Origin: Nocardia cyriacigeorgica | Lineage (GTDB): Bacteria > Actinomycetota > Actinomycetes > Mycobacteriales > Mycobacteriaceae | Assembly: GCF_010858045.1 (NCBI RefSeq) | Contig: NZ_JAAGVC010000002.1 | Location: 1 to 64,000, forward strand | Length of the DNA: 64,000 nucleotides | Direction of reading: 5' to 3' | Shown: one piece after another, positions 25,965 through 34,339 of the stretch | How the letters are laid out: every line of letters starts with the position of its first letter | Position numbering within the stretch: position 1 is the first letter of the stretch | Position numbers and translations under genes: made by a program | Notes under the pieces: model-generated | The model's database searches: none | What the model saw: only the letters and a program-made list of their open reading frames with translations | What the model was told of the DNA's origin: nothing

Positions 25965-27479
25965 CTAGCCCAGCGGGCTTTCGTCACAGGCCCGTGACGG
26001 CCGCCGCGGCGGCGTGCTCAGGGTGAGCGGCACCGGCCCGGATTTGCGGCCACCAGAACGCCGCGGGGTGCTGCGCCGCGAGTGGTCGACCGACGAACGC
26101 GGCACCACCCGGCCCGCGTCGGCGAGGGCCGCCGCGCCGTAGCCCTGCACGCACTCCGGGTCCGGCCCGTCGGCAGGCAGACCGGTGAAGAACTTCGCCG
26201 CCATGCAGCCGCCGCGGCACGCATCGTAATGCGCACACGACGAGCAGGCGCCGCCGCCGGTAGGTTCGCGCAGCTGCCCGAACAACGCCGATTCCTTCCA
26301 CACCGTCGCGAAACCGCCGTCGGCGACGACGTTTCCGGCGTGGAAGCGGTCGTGGATGGCGAACGGGCAGGCGTAGACGTCGCCCACCGGATCGACCAGG
26401 CACACCACCCGGCCCGCGCCGCACATGTTCAACCCGGGCAGCGCCTCACCGAAGGCCGACAGGTGGAAGAACGAGTCGCCGGTGAGCACACCGTCACCGT
26501 TGCGCAGCAGCCATTCGTAGAGTTCGCGCTGCTGTTCGGGCAGCGGATGCAGCTCGTCCCACACATCGGCGCCGCGCCCGGACGGGCGCAGCCGCGTCAA
26601 CCGCAAAGTGGCGCCGTAGCGGTCGGCGATCTCCTTGAACTGGTCGAGCTGGGCGATATTGTGCCTGGTCGCCACCACCGACAGCTTGGCATCCTGGAAA
26701 CCCGCCGCGGCAAGGTTTTCCAGCGCTCGGATGGCCATGTCGTACGAACCGGGACCGCGCACCGCGTCGTTGACGGCGGCATCGGCGCCGTCGAGCGAGA
26801 TCTGCACATCCACATAGTCGCTGGCGGCCAGCCGCGCGGCGACCTCCGGCGTGATCCGGACGCCGTTGGTGGAGAACTTGACTCCCACCTGGTGCGCGGT
26901 GGCGTAATCGACCAGTTCCCAGAAGTCCGGGCGCACAGTCGGTTCGCCGCCGCCGATATTGACGTAGAAGATCTGCATGCGCTGGAACTCGTCGATGAGC
27001 GCCTTGCACTGCTCGGTGCTCAGCTCGCGCGGATCGCGCCGGCCCGACGACGACAGGCAGTGCACACAGGACAGATTGCACGCGTAGGTGAGTTCCCAGG
27101 TCAGGCAGATCGGCGCGGCCAGGCCGGATTCGAAGCGATCCACCAGCCGCACGGCGCGGTCGTCGTCGGCCGCGAAGGTCATCGGCTCCGGGGCCGCGGC
27201 CAGCGGCGCCGCCTCGGGGGCGCCGACGATCATCTGCGAATCGGCCAGCTGCGCCAGCGCTTTCACATACGGCGCGGCCGCGGCGTCATCGATGCCGGCG
27301 GCCCGCATGGCGGTGCGCACCGACGGCTGTGCGGGCAGTGACCGCACGATCTCGACGATCCTCGGGTTCTTCAGAAACGACAGCTTCCGCGTGCCGAAGT
27401 GATACAGCAACGCGCCGAACGGTTCCGGCCGCAGGGCAACCCGCGGATGCAGTTGCCAGCGCGTATCGAGATCGAGCAT
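25965..27479 (-). CDS. mftBC: Fused mycofactocin chaperone and radical SAM maturase (MftB-MftC)
   Basis: One 504-residue frame carries two proteins that are normally separate. Residues ~1-90 match MftB, the precursor-binding PqqD-like chaperone ([31 protein letters not shown]-type start). After a ~20-residue Ala/Pro linker ([16 protein letters not shown]), residues ~110-504 match MftC: the radical SAM cluster [28 protein letters not shown], and a C-terminal SPASM region with [31 protein letters not shown] for auxiliary Fe-S clusters. MftC decarboxylates and cross-links the C-terminal Val-Tyr of MftA. ATG 27479 is chosen because AGGAG lies 8 nt upstream. GTG 27485 is too close to that RBS. The gene follows mftA by 19 nt. 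Confidence 0.93.
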   Translation of the reverse strand: MLDLDTRWQLHPRVALRPEPFGALLYHFGTRKLSFLKNPRIVEIVRSLPAQPSVRTAMRAAGIDDAAAAPYVKALAQLADSQMIVGAPEAAPLAAAPEPMTFAADDDRAVRLVDRFESGLAAPICLTWELTYACNLSCVHCLSSSGRRDPRELSTEQCKALIDEFQRMQIFYVNIGGGEPTVRPDFWELVDYATAHQVGVKFSTNGVRITPEVAARLAASDYVDVQISLDGADAAVNDAVRGPGSYDMAIRALENLAAAGFQDAKLSVVATRHNIAQLDQFKEIADRYGATLRLTRLRPSGRGADVWDELHPLPEQQRELYEWLLRNGDGVLTGDSFFHLSAFGEALPGLNMCGAGRVVCLVDPVGDVYACPFAIHDRFHAGNVVADGGFATVWKESALFGQLREPTGGGACSSCAHYDACRGGCMAAKFFTGLPADGPDPECVQGYGAAALADAGRVVPRSSVDHSRRSTPRRSGGRKSGPVPLTLSTPPRRPSRACDESPLG

Positions 27480-27498
27480 GGTCACCGCTCCTCTCAGC

Positions 27499-27648
27499 TC
27501 AGTAGACGCCGCACATACCGTCGATGGAGACCTCTTCGATGAGCGATTCCTCCACCAGCGGTGTGTCCTCGGCCGAGCGCTGCGCGACCGCGGCGATCGG
27601 GCCGTGGTTGTCGGTGTCGGCGGGTCCGTTGAGCCCCTTGTCCGGCAT
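27499..27648 (-). CDS. mftA: Mycofactocin precursor peptide MftA
   Basis: A 49-residue peptide that automated callers easily miss. It begins MPDKGLNGPADTDNHGP and ends in the family hallmark SLIEEVSIDGMCGVY. The terminal Val-Tyr is the part converted by MftC into the cofactor core, and the leader is recognised by MftB. ATG 27648 has GGAGG 5 nt upstream. It is the first gene of the mft operon, transcribed divergently from a TetR gene. A near-perfect palindrome lies ~24 nt upstream. Confidence 0.95.
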   Translation of the reverse strand: MPDKGLNGPADTDNHGPIAAVAQRSAEDTPLVEESLIEEVSIDGMCGVY

Positions 27649-27671
27649 GGCTACCTCCACTCTGTTGGGCA

Positions 27672-27689
27672 CTGTGGTCGCGGCCACAG
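27672..27689. promoter_or_regulatory. Candidate operator upstream of mftA
   Basis: CTGTGGTCGCGGCCACAG is an 18-bp palindrome with one mismatched pair (27678/27683). It lies 24 nt upstream of the mftA start and ~160 bp upstream of the divergent TetR gene. Symmetry and position suit a TetR-type repressor site acting on mftA. Which regulator binds it is not known. Confidence 0.5.
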
Positions 27690-27848
27690 GTGTAGCCGCG
27701 CTCACACACCATAACGTCATGAACTGACAAAAAGAAGCCGTTTCGGCCGACGAACCGACAGCGCCCGCACCGAGCCCTCTAAACTTTCCGGTGGCAAGCA
27801 GCTGAACAGGACGTGACGGGCGCACGCGCCCGCGGTGGTAGAGGTGGC

Positions 27849-28487
27849 ATGGGAGTCGGGCGAACGCAGGCCAGCGGGGGCGGTAATACCCTCTCCGAAT
27901 CAGAGATCGTGGAAGCCGCGCTGCGGGTGGTCCGCGCCGACGGTGTGGACAAGCTGTCGATGCGCCGGCTATCGCGCGAACTGGGCGTTTCCCCGATGGC
28001 CCCGTACTACTACGTGGCCGATAAACGGGAGCTACTCGACCTGGTGGCCACCGCGGCACTGGCCGGTGTGCGCAAACCGCCGCCGGAGTCGGGCCCGTGG
28101 CAACAGCGGCTGCGTGAACTCATCGACCAGATCGATGAGAAACTACGCAAGCACCCCGGCCTCGGCGATGTGCTGATCGAGCAGATGCTCGGTAAGCAGC
28201 TCGACATCATCGCCGCGGTGATGGAGATCCTGTTCGACGCGGGATTCAGCGATCGCAACGTGCTGGCCGCCTACGCGACCATCCACACCTTCCTGTTCGG
28301 TCGCAGCCGGGTGAACCCGCGTGACCGGTCGGTGCTGACCGACGTCACGTTGCCCGATGCGGTGGCCCGCGCCACCAAATACATGCCCGACCTGCGCGGC
28401 AAGTATTCGTACGACTTCGGCATGGGTGTGCTGATCGCCGGGCTGGAAGCCCAGCTTGTCCAGCAGCCCGATCCCGACGTACGATAA
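27849..28487 (+). CDS. TetR-family regulator, divergent from mftA and upstream of kshB
   Basis: About 212 residues. The N-terminal helix-turn-helix is SMRRLSRELGVSPMAPYYYVADKRELLDLV. The C-terminal all-helical domain is of the TetR_C type with LFGRSRVNPRD. ATG 27849 has a nearby AGAGGTGG RBS; GTG 27813 is an alternative. It occupies the position of mftR (Rv0691c) in mycobacteria, but its HTH lacks the arrangement I recall for MftR (IARRTFFRYFASK), so I do not call it mftR. It is co-oriented with kshB, 67 nt upstream, and may regulate that gene, the mft operon or both. Confidence 0.8.
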   Translation: MGVGRTQASGGGNTLSESEIVEAALRVVRADGVDKLSMRRLSRELGVSPMAPYYYVADKRELLDLVATAALAGVRKPPPESGPWQQRLRELIDQIDEKLRKHPGLGDVLIEQMLGKQLDIIAAVMEILFDAGFSDRNVLAAYATIHTFLFGRSRVNPRDRSVLTDVTLPDAVARATKYMPDLRGKYSYDFGMGVLIAGLEAQLVQQPDPDVR

Positions 28488-28490
28488 AAC

Positions 28491-28504
28491 TGAAACACGT
28501 TCTA
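28491..28504. promoter_or_regulatory. KstR-like operator before kshB
   Basis: TGAAACACGTTCTA matches the KstR consensus TnnAACnnGTTnnA at every fixed position. KstR represses sterol catabolism genes in mycobacteria and rhodococci until a CoA-ester intermediate relieves it. The site lies 3 nt after the TetR stop codon and 50 nt before the kshB start. That implies a kshB promoter here, independent of the upstream gene. Confidence 0.75.
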
Positions 28505-28554
28505 GTTTTGCCGTCCGGCACCGGATCGGCCGCGCACACGTTCGAGAGGACGCC

Positions 28555-29610
28555 ATGACCACCGTCGAAGTTCCACACGGCTCACGATCGGTCGTGCTGC
28601 GGGTAGCCGCGGTCATCGCCGAGACCGCCGATACCTGCTCACTGGTCTTCGACGTTCCCGAAGAGTTGCGCGAACGCTTCCAGTACCAGCCGGGCCAGTT
28701 CCTGACCCTGCGCATCCCCAGCGACCTGACCGGCTCGGTCGCGCGCTGCTATTCGCTGGCCAGCTCGCCCTACACCGACGACCGGCCCAAGGTCACCGTC
28801 AAGCGCACCGAGGGCGGCTACGGCTCCAACTGGCTCTGCGACAACATCACCGCCGGTTCCGAGATCGAGGTGCTGCCGCCGTCGGGCGTGTTCACCCCGA
28901 AGGATCTCGACGAGGATCTGCTGCTGTTCGGCGCGGGCAGCGGTATCACCCCGGTCATGTCGATCCTGAAATCGGCGCTGGCCCGCGGCACCGGAAAGAT
29001 CGTGCTGGTCTACGCCAACCGCGACCCGGAATCGGTGATCTTCGCCGACGAACTGCGTGAACTCGCCGACAAGCATCCGCAGCGCCTCACCGTCATCCAT
29101 TGGCTGGAACCGCTGCAAGGCCTGCCCACCGCCGACGCGCTCGCCGGGCTGGTGCGCCCATACACCGGCTACCGCGCCTTCATGTGCGGTCCGCGCCCGT
29201 TCATGGACCGCGTGCACGACGCGCTGGCCCAGCTCGACGTCCCGCGCAATCGCACCCACGCCGAGATCTTCAACTCACTGGCCGGTGACCCGTTCGCCGA
29301 TCAGGCGCCGGTCGAGGTCAGCGACGAAGAGGCCGCCGACGCCGCCACCGTCGAGGTCGAACTCGACGGCGAGGTGCACGAACTGCGCTGGCCGCGCAAG
29401 CAGACCCTGGTCGACATCATGCTGTCCAAGGGCCTCGACGTCCCCTACTCCTGCCAGGAAGGCGAATGCGGCTCCTGCGCCTGCACCGTCCTCGAAGGCA
29501 AGGTCGAGATGGAGAACGCCGAAATCCTGGATCCCGAGGACATCGAGAACGGATACATCCTCGGCTGCCAGGCGCGGCCGGTCACCGATCACCTGAAGAT
29601 CCAGTTCTGA
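28555..29610 (+). CDS. kshB: 3-ketosteroid 9-alpha-hydroxylase reductase component KshB
   Basis: 351 residues. This is an FAD- and NADH-binding reductase with a C-terminal plant-type [2Fe-2S] ferredoxin domain. The order is an FAD domain with RCYSLASSPYTDD (~64-76), NAD domain with GAGSGITPVMSI (~126-137) and CGPRPFMD, and the iron-sulfur binding motif CQEGECGSCACTV with a distal Cys in GCQARP. It feeds electrons to the KshA oxygenase, which opens the steroid nucleus in cholesterol catabolism. Similarity to mycobacterial KshB is strong along the whole length (QFLTLRIPS, GSVARCYSL, SNWLCD). ATG 28555 has GAGAGGA upstream. No kshA is in the window. Other phenylacetate-type reductases are possible but less likely, given the KstR-like box. 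Confidence 0.88.
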   Translation: MTTVEVPHGSRSVVLRVAAVIAETADTCSLVFDVPEELRERFQYQPGQFLTLRIPSDLTGSVARCYSLASSPYTDDRPKVTVKRTEGGYGSNWLCDNITAGSEIEVLPPSGVFTPKDLDEDLLLFGAGSGITPVMSILKSALARGTGKIVLVYANRDPESVIFADELRELADKHPQRLTVIHWLEPLQGLPTADALAGLVRPYTGYRAFMCGPRPFMDRVHDALAQLDVPRNRTHAEIFNSLAGDPFADQAPVEVSDEEAADAATVEVELDGEVHELRWPRKQTLVDIMLSKGLDVPYSCQEGECGSCACTVLEGKVEMENAEILDPEDIENGYILGCQARPVTDHLKIQF

Positions 29611-29682
29611 GCCGGTTCGGCGCCTGACTCCGGCCGGGTCGGTTCGGTCGGCGAAGCGGTATATCGGGATTCCCGCGCTCCG

Positions 29683-30423
29683 CTATCGCATCGCGCGGTA
29701 GCGGGCGCGGCTTTCCGGATCCAGATGCTCGGTGGCGTAACTCAAAGCGGTACGTCCCATCTCGGCCGCGTGCCGATCGAGGAAATCGATCAGCAGCTGA
29801 CGATCCACGCGCTTGCCGACCTCGCGCAACATCCAGCCCAGCGCCTTCTGGATCAGATCGTGCCGGTCGGTGAGCAGTCGCTCGCTCAGCGCGAACGTGG
29901 TGGAGGCGTCACCGGCCTTGATGAAGGCGAAGGTGGACAGCAGCGCGACCCGGCGCTCCCACAGCGAATCCGAGTCGGCCAGCTCGAACAGCAGCTCGCG
30001 CGGCTTGTCCAGCAGCCACGGGCCGACGATGCGCTCGGCCGAGACGTCGACCAGATCCCAGTTGTTCACCCGGCCGCGCCGCACCGCGTCCAGGTAGAAC
30101 CGCACCATCTCGGCACGGGCGGCCTCGTCGAAGGTGCGCGGCTTGGAGGCCCTCTCGAAACGAGTGTTGAGGATGATCAGACCCGCCAGCCGTTCCTCGT
30201 GCACCGGGCTGTCGAGCAGTTCGTCGATCTCGGTGAGCGCAAGCGCCGCAAACCGTTTGGCGACGGTGCGGGTGGCGGGCACCCGGACGCCGATGAAGAC
30301 GTCGCCCTCGCCGTATTCGCCGGGGCCGGTCTTGAAGAACCGCTGGAGGTGCACCGCGTCGGCGGGATCGGCGTGCTCGGCGAGGGCGGCCCGCACCTGC
30401 TCGGCGGTGGCGTTCTCGGTCAA
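29683..30423 (-). CDS. DNA alkylation repair protein, AlkD family
   Basis: 246 residues of HEAT-like helical repeats. Family features include FFKTGPGEYGEGDVFIGVRVPATR near the N-terminus, NNWDLVDVSAERI (the Asp/Trp DNA-contact region) and IQKALGWMLREVGKR. AlkD glycosylases excise N3- and N7-alkylated purines. It starts with TTG 30423, supported by GGAGG 7 nt upstream. It is convergent with kshB, 72 bp away, and lies just downstream of the racemase homologue on the same strand (32 nt), so the two may be co-transcribed. Confidence 0.88.
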   Translation of the reverse strand: MTENATAEQVRAALAEHADPADAVHLQRFFKTGPGEYGEGDVFIGVRVPATRTVAKRFAALALTEIDELLDSPVHEERLAGLIILNTRFERASKPRTFDEAARAEMVRFYLDAVRRGRVNNWDLVDVSAERIVGPWLLDKPRELLFELADSDSLWERRVALLSTFAFIKAGDASTTFALSERLLTDRHDLIQKALGWMLREVGKRVDRQLLIDFLDRHAAEMGRTALSYATEHLDPESRARYRAMR

Positions 30424-30455
30424 CGTGTGGCCTCCGATCGCGGTGTGCCGGGCGG

Positions 30456-31217
30456 TCAGCCGGTCGCGCCGAGCGCCCGCCCGGGTTCGAAAGCGGCAGC
30501 GGCGGCGGGCAGTTCGCCGGGGCGGCCGCTGTTGAGCACCCGCACCGTACCGTTGCCGGTGCTCGGCCGGCCCAGCGCGTCCATGCGCCGGATCGTCTGC
30601 GCGGCAACGGCCTGGGCGCTGTCGAACAATCGCACCCCGTCCGGCAGCGCGGCCACGATGCTGTCGACGACCAGCGGATAGTGGGTGCAGCCGAGCACCA
30701 CACCCTCCACGTCGTCGGGAGTCCGCTCGGCCGCCGCCGCGATCGCGGCACGGGCAGCCACCAGATCGCCGGCGTCGATCGCATCGGCCAGACCGTGGCA
30801 GGCCACGCCGGTCACCGTCGCGTCACCGCCGAAGCGGGCGATGAGATCGGCCTGGTAGCGGCTCGCGGTGGTGGCCGCGGTGGCCCATACCGCCACCGAG
30901 CGGCAGGCGGCCGCGGCCGGTTTGATCGCCGGCACGGTGCCGATCACCGGAATGTCCGGGCCGACGTCCGCGCGCACCTGGTCGAGCGCGGTCACGCTCG
31001 CGGTATTGCACGGCAGCACGATCACCTCGGCGCCCATCGTCAGCGAGGCGCGTGCGGTCGCGACCACCCGCTCGATCACCCATTCCTCGGGTTTCGGCCC
31101 CCAGGGGGCTCCGTCGGGATCCAGTTGCAGCACCAGATCCACATCCGGGCGCAGCTTGCGCAGCCATGCCGCTGTCGGCAGCGAGCCGAGACCGGAATCG
31201 ATGAGCGCGACGATCAC
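30456..31217 (-). CDS. Glutamate racemase homologue
   Basis: About 253 residues. The two catalytic cysteines of the Asp/Glu racemase family are present, in VLPCNTAS and LGCTHYP. The N-terminus reads IDSGLGSLPTAAWLRKLRP instead of the usual FDSGxGGLTV, and the protein is on the short side. It could supply D-glutamate for peptidoglycan, but the divergent N-terminus suggests a second, specialised paralogue and not the main murI. GTG 31217 is chosen because homology begins at once (VIVALIDSG). No RBS is visible, and TAATAC about 15 nt upstream would fit a leaderless transcript. Confidence 0.75.
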   Translation of the reverse strand: MIVALIDSGLGSLPTAAWLRKLRPDVDLVLQLDPDGAPWGPKPEEWVIERVVATARASLTMGAEVIVLPCNTASVTALDQVRADVGPDIPVIGTVPAIKPAAAACRSVAVWATAATTASRYQADLIARFGGDATVTGVACHGLADAIDAGDLVAARAAIAAAAERTPDDVEGVVLGCTHYPLVVDSIVAALPDGVRLFDSAQAVAAQTIRRMDALGRPSTGNGTVRVLNSGRPGELPAAAAAFEPGRALGATG

Positions 31218-31230
31218 ACAGACAAAGGTA

Positions 31231-32430
31231 TTAGCCCGCGCCGAGCAGCTCCGCCACCGGGGCACCCGCCGCGATCTTCGCCCTGGTCTTCATCACCTGT
31301 GCGGTCATCCCGGCGCCGACCACGCCGGTGAGCTTGCCGTCCTGGGTGTAGTAGGCCAGGAACTTGCGCCCGTCATCGGAGACGATGTGGATCTCGTCGG
31401 TGGGCCGTGGCGTGCCGAGCGCCTGGATCTTCACGTCGTACTGATCGCTCCAGAAGTAGGGCACCCGGGCGGCGGTGGGCGGCTCGGCGCCCAGCAGCGC
31501 GCAGGCCAGCAGCTTCGCCTGCTCGCCCGCATTGGTCCAGTGCTCGACGCGGGTGCGTGCGCCGTCATCGTGCAGCCAGGCGGCGACGTCGCCGACAGCC
31601 CACACACCCGGCGCCGACGTCCGACCGACCTCGTCGGCGAGCACGCCGCCGCCTGCCGACGGTTCGGCCAGTTCGATGCCGGAATCGGCCAGCCATTCGG
31701 TCACCGGACGTGACCCGACGCCGATCACCACCAGCTCGGCCGCGACCTCGGTCCCGTCGGTCAGCAGCGCGCCGCGCACTCGGCCGTCGTCGGCGGCGAG
31801 CAGCGAATCGACGCCGATGCCGCAGCGCAGGTCGACGCCCTCGTCCCGGTGCATGCGCGCCACCAGCGCACCGACCTGCTCGCCGAGCACCGAGGCCAGC
31901 GGCGTCGGCTGCGGCTCGACCAGCACCACTCGGACATCGCGCGCGCGGAAGCTGGCGGCCACCTCGCAGCCGATGAATCCGGCGCCGATGACCAGGGCGG
32001 TCGTGGCGTCGCCGAGTTCGGCGCGCAGTGCGCTGGCGTCGGCGTGATCGCGCAGTACATGCACGCCGTCGAGCTCGGGCAGGCTGGGCAGCCTGCGCGG
32101 GCGCAGCCCGGTGGCGATGATCAGTTCGCTGTAGTCGAGCACCGAGCCGTCGGCCAGCCGCAAGCGCCGGGCGGCGGTGTCGACGCCGACCGCCTCCTGG
32201 TTCAGCCGCAGATCGATCTTCTTCTCGGTGAAGAACTCCGCGGGCCGCAGCGTGGTGTCGTCGGTCTCGCCGCGCACGAATTGCTTCGACAGCGGGGGGC
32301 GGTCGTACGGCGGCCGCGATTCGTCGCCGAGCAGGATCAACTCACCCTCGTAGCCCGCGCGGCGCAACTCCTCCGCGGTGCGCAAGCCGGCCAGACCGGC
32401 CCCCACGATCACGATCGGCGCTGCAGTCAT
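31231..32430 (-). CDS. NAD(P)/FAD-dependent ferredoxin (rubredoxin/putidaredoxin) reductase
   Basis: 399 residues. It has an FAD motif IVGAGLAGLRTAEELR at the N-terminus, PYDRPPLSK, a central NAD-binding motif VIGAGFIGCEVAA (~147-159), the second FAD motif VWAVGDVA (~273-280), and a C-terminal reductase domain (YFWSDQYDVKIQALG). Such proteins reduce ferredoxins that serve cytochromes P450 or Rieske oxygenases. A homologue (Rv0688) sits between tuf and the mft locus in M. tuberculosis, so this gene supports conserved synteny. It ends 13 nt before the racemase start and is divergent from the SPW gene. Confidence 0.88.
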   Translation of the reverse strand: MTAAPIVIVGAGLAGLRTAEELRRAGYEGELILLGDESRPPYDRPPLSKQFVRGETDDTTLRPAEFFTEKKIDLRLNQEAVGVDTAARRLRLADGSVLDYSELIIATGLRPRRLPSLPELDGVHVLRDHADASALRAELGDATTALVIGAGFIGCEVAASFRARDVRVVLVEPQPTPLASVLGEQVGALVARMHRDEGVDLRCGIGVDSLLAADDGRVRGALLTDGTEVAAELVVIGVGSRPVTEWLADSGIELAEPSAGGGVLADEVGRTSAPGVWAVGDVAAWLHDDGARTRVEHWTNAGEQAKLLACALLGAEPPTAARVPYFWSDQYDVKIQALGTPRPTDEIHIVSDDGRKFLAYYTQDGKLTGVVGAGMTAQVMKTRAKIAAGAPVAELLGAG

Positions 32431-32656
32431 GCCGGCATCCCTTCCTTCGGGCCGTCCGTTCGGCCACCTCGCTGACGACAGTCCACCCTAACGTCCGCTT
32501 GGTCGGTGCTGTAGTGAGGACCATCACCTTCACCGTGCCATCGATTGCCACGCAATCGTGTCCGTTCCGCTATCGACCGGGCGGTCAATCAGGTCTATAC
32601 CGAGGTCAGGACGGATTTTCGGGTCTGTCCGCACCAGTAGATGCAAGGAGGCATTT

Positions 32657-33013
32657 ATGTTCACCGAAAGCCGTGCGCAAGATTTCCTGGCCGTAGTGCT
32701 GGGCGTCTTCGCCGCACTCTCACCGCTCTGGGTGGAGACGAACGATCGGGCCATGTGGTCGTTGATCGTGCTCGGTGTGCTCATCGCACTGACCGGTCTG
32801 GCGCAGATGTACCGAGCTGAGATGGCCTCCGCCGATTACGCGATGGGCCTGTTCGGCGTGCTGATGTTCCTGTCCCCGTGGGTCATGGACTTCAGCGGCT
32901 TCAGTGGCGCATCCTGGACCGCATGGGTGGTCGGCGTCGTGACGGTCGTGGTCGCGGTGGCGGCGCTGCCCGCGGTCTCGGGACGGTTGCACGATATGGC
33001 TCCGCACCACTGA
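32657..33013 (+). CDS. SPW-repeat membrane protein
   Basis: 118 residues, integral membrane. It contains two SPW-type repeats: ALSPLW (~22-27) and FLSPWVMDFSG (~74-84), each followed or preceded by hydrophobic helices, giving about four transmembrane segments. The family is common in actinobacteria and has no established function. ATG 32657 is fixed by AAGGAGG 5 nt upstream, although the frame is open further back. It is followed after 7 nt by a TetR gene, so the two probably form an operon. Confidence 0.88.
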   Translation: MFTESRAQDFLAVVLGVFAALSPLWVETNDRAMWSLIVLGVLIALTGLAQMYRAEMASADYAMGLFGVLMFLSPWVMDFSGFSGASWTAWVVGVVTVVVAVAALPAVSGRLHDMAPHH

Positions 33014-33020
33014 GACGGCC

Positions 33021-33644
33021 ATGACCAGACCCCGTCGAGCCGGGCGTCGCCGCAGCGCGAAAACCGACGGCGACGCCCGTCAACTCATCTTGGACGCGGC
33101 CGAAAAGCTGTTCGCCGCACAGGGATTCGACGGCACCCCGACGGCGGCGATCGCCGAGGCCGCGGCCGTGCCCAAGGGCCTGGTTTTCTACTATTTCCCC
33201 ACCAAGAACTCGATTCTGTCGGCCCTGATGGCCGAACGGGTACCGCAACAACCGATCAGCGACATCGACACCGTGGTCGAGCCGGGTGATCCGGTGGCCA
33301 GTCTGGTCAATCTCGATGCGGCGCTGAACCTTCGCGACCATCATTCCTCGGTGTTGCGCGTCATCATGTGGCGCGAGGCCGACACCCACCCCGACGTCCG
33401 CCGCCAGGTGCGCAAGCTGCGCGATCAACTCCTCGACGTCACCGCCCGCGTCCTCCAGGCCAGCGCCCCCGCCCCGGTCCGCCCCGGCACCCTGCGCGCC
33501 TGCGCCGCCGCCTGGGTCTCGGCCATGTTCGCCATCGCCAGCACCGACCGCCTGCACGCCCTCGACGGCGTCCCCCTGCCGACGACCGACGAAATCCTCA
33601 ACGTCGCCCAGGTGGTCGCCGCTGGCATGACGCAACTGGGCTGA
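33021..33644 (+). CDS. TetR-family transcriptional regulator
   Basis: 207 residues with a basic N-terminus and a typical TetR HTH (AAEKLFAAQGFDGTPTAAIAEAAAVPKGLVFYYFPTKNSIL). The C-terminal ligand domain is unassigned. It lies 7 nt after the SPW protein gene and may control that gene or its own transcription. It is convergent with the toxin-antitoxin-like pair. Confidence 0.85.
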   Translation: MTRPRRAGRRRSAKTDGDARQLILDAAEKLFAAQGFDGTPTAAIAEAAAVPKGLVFYYFPTKNSILSALMAERVPQQPISDIDTVVEPGDPVASLVNLDAALNLRDHHSSVLRVIMWREADTHPDVRRQVRKLRDQLLDVTARVLQASAPAPVRPGTLRACAAAWVSAMFAIASTDRLHALDGVPLPTTDEILNVAQVVAAGMTQLG

Positions 33645-33690
33645 ACCCGTCGAGCATCCGGCCGGAGAACGGTTGCACTCGATCAGCCCG

Positions 33691-34026
33691 CTACCTGACC
33701 TCGATGATCTTCTCCCCGGCTCCGAGCATCTGTACGACAGTGGGCAGGATCGGCAGGAACCTCCCGAGGAGTTCCTTCCTCGAGCAATTACCGATTCTGA
33801 TCCAGATCACGGCCGGTGATGGAGCATCCGGTCGGCTCCGGCCCATGAGGATGAAATCCTCGTCCTTGGTGACAATGGCGGCACCCCGCTCGAGCGCTTC
33901 TGCCCAGACATCGACATCCGGGGCGGATAACAAGCCGATGTCGCAGACGTGCACAGCGTCATGGCCCTCCTCCGTCAACGCGCGTGCCAGTGCTGGTGGC
34001 AGTTGTGCGTCGACGACGAACCTCAA
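33691..34026 (-). CDS. DUF5615 PIN-like protein, probable toxin
   Basis: About 111 residues: LRFVVDAQLPPALARAL at the N-terminus carries the first PIN-like Asp, then HDAVHVCDIGLLSAPDVDVWAEAL and AAIVTKDEDFILM with further acidic residues. PIN-like toxins cleave RNA. The start is taken as TTG 34026, which overlaps the antitoxin stop (TTGA), because the protein has no other start before its conserved N-terminus. This overlap implies translational coupling with the DUF433 gene. Toxicity is inferred from family and pairing only. Confidence 0.8.
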   Translation of the reverse strand: MRFVVDAQLPPALARALTEEGHDAVHVCDIGLLSAPDVDVWAEALERGAAIVTKDEDFILMGRSRPDAPSPAVIWIRIGNCSRKELLGRFLPILPTVVQMLGAGEKIIEVR

Positions 34027-34253
34027 GAGGCGGTCCGCAGAATCGGATGGTCTGCCTCGGCCGCTGCGAACGCGAGGCAGGCGCGGATGTCCGCCAACTC
34101 CAAGTAGGGATAATCCTCGAGGATGGAGTCCTCCGTCTCGCCTGCTGCGAGTAGTTCGAGTACATCGCTCACCCGGATGCGCATACCGCGAATGCAGGGG
34201 CGGCCCCCGCACTGATTCGGATCGAACGTAATCCTCGACACCTGATCCAGCAT
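34023..34253 (-). CDS. DUF433 protein, probable antitoxin
   Basis: 76 residues with the DUF433 signature: ITFDPNQCGGRPCIRGMRIRVSDVLELLAAG, followed by DYPYLELADIRACLAFA. This is a winged-helix/HTH-like fold found next to DUF5615 toxins. ATG 34253 gives the usual family length. A TTG further upstream (34331) would add 26 residues without family resemblance. It is the first gene of the pair, divergent from the lipase gene. Confidence 0.85.
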   Translation of the reverse strand: MLDQVSRITFDPNQCGGRPCIRGMRIRVSDVLELLAAGETEDSILEDYPYLELADIRACLAFAAAEADHPILRTAS

Positions 34254-34339
34254 AGCGGCGTCGGGCCGCCGGTCTCCAGCCACGACACCCCGGCTCACCT
34301 GCGCGATCGTCGCGCCGAACCGTGGTAGCAATAGCTGCC

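Noticed and set aside
27849-28487. Calling the TetR gene mftR
   Set aside because: Position fits, but the HTH differs from the MftR pattern I know and the gene is co-oriented with kshB. Left as an unnamed TetR.
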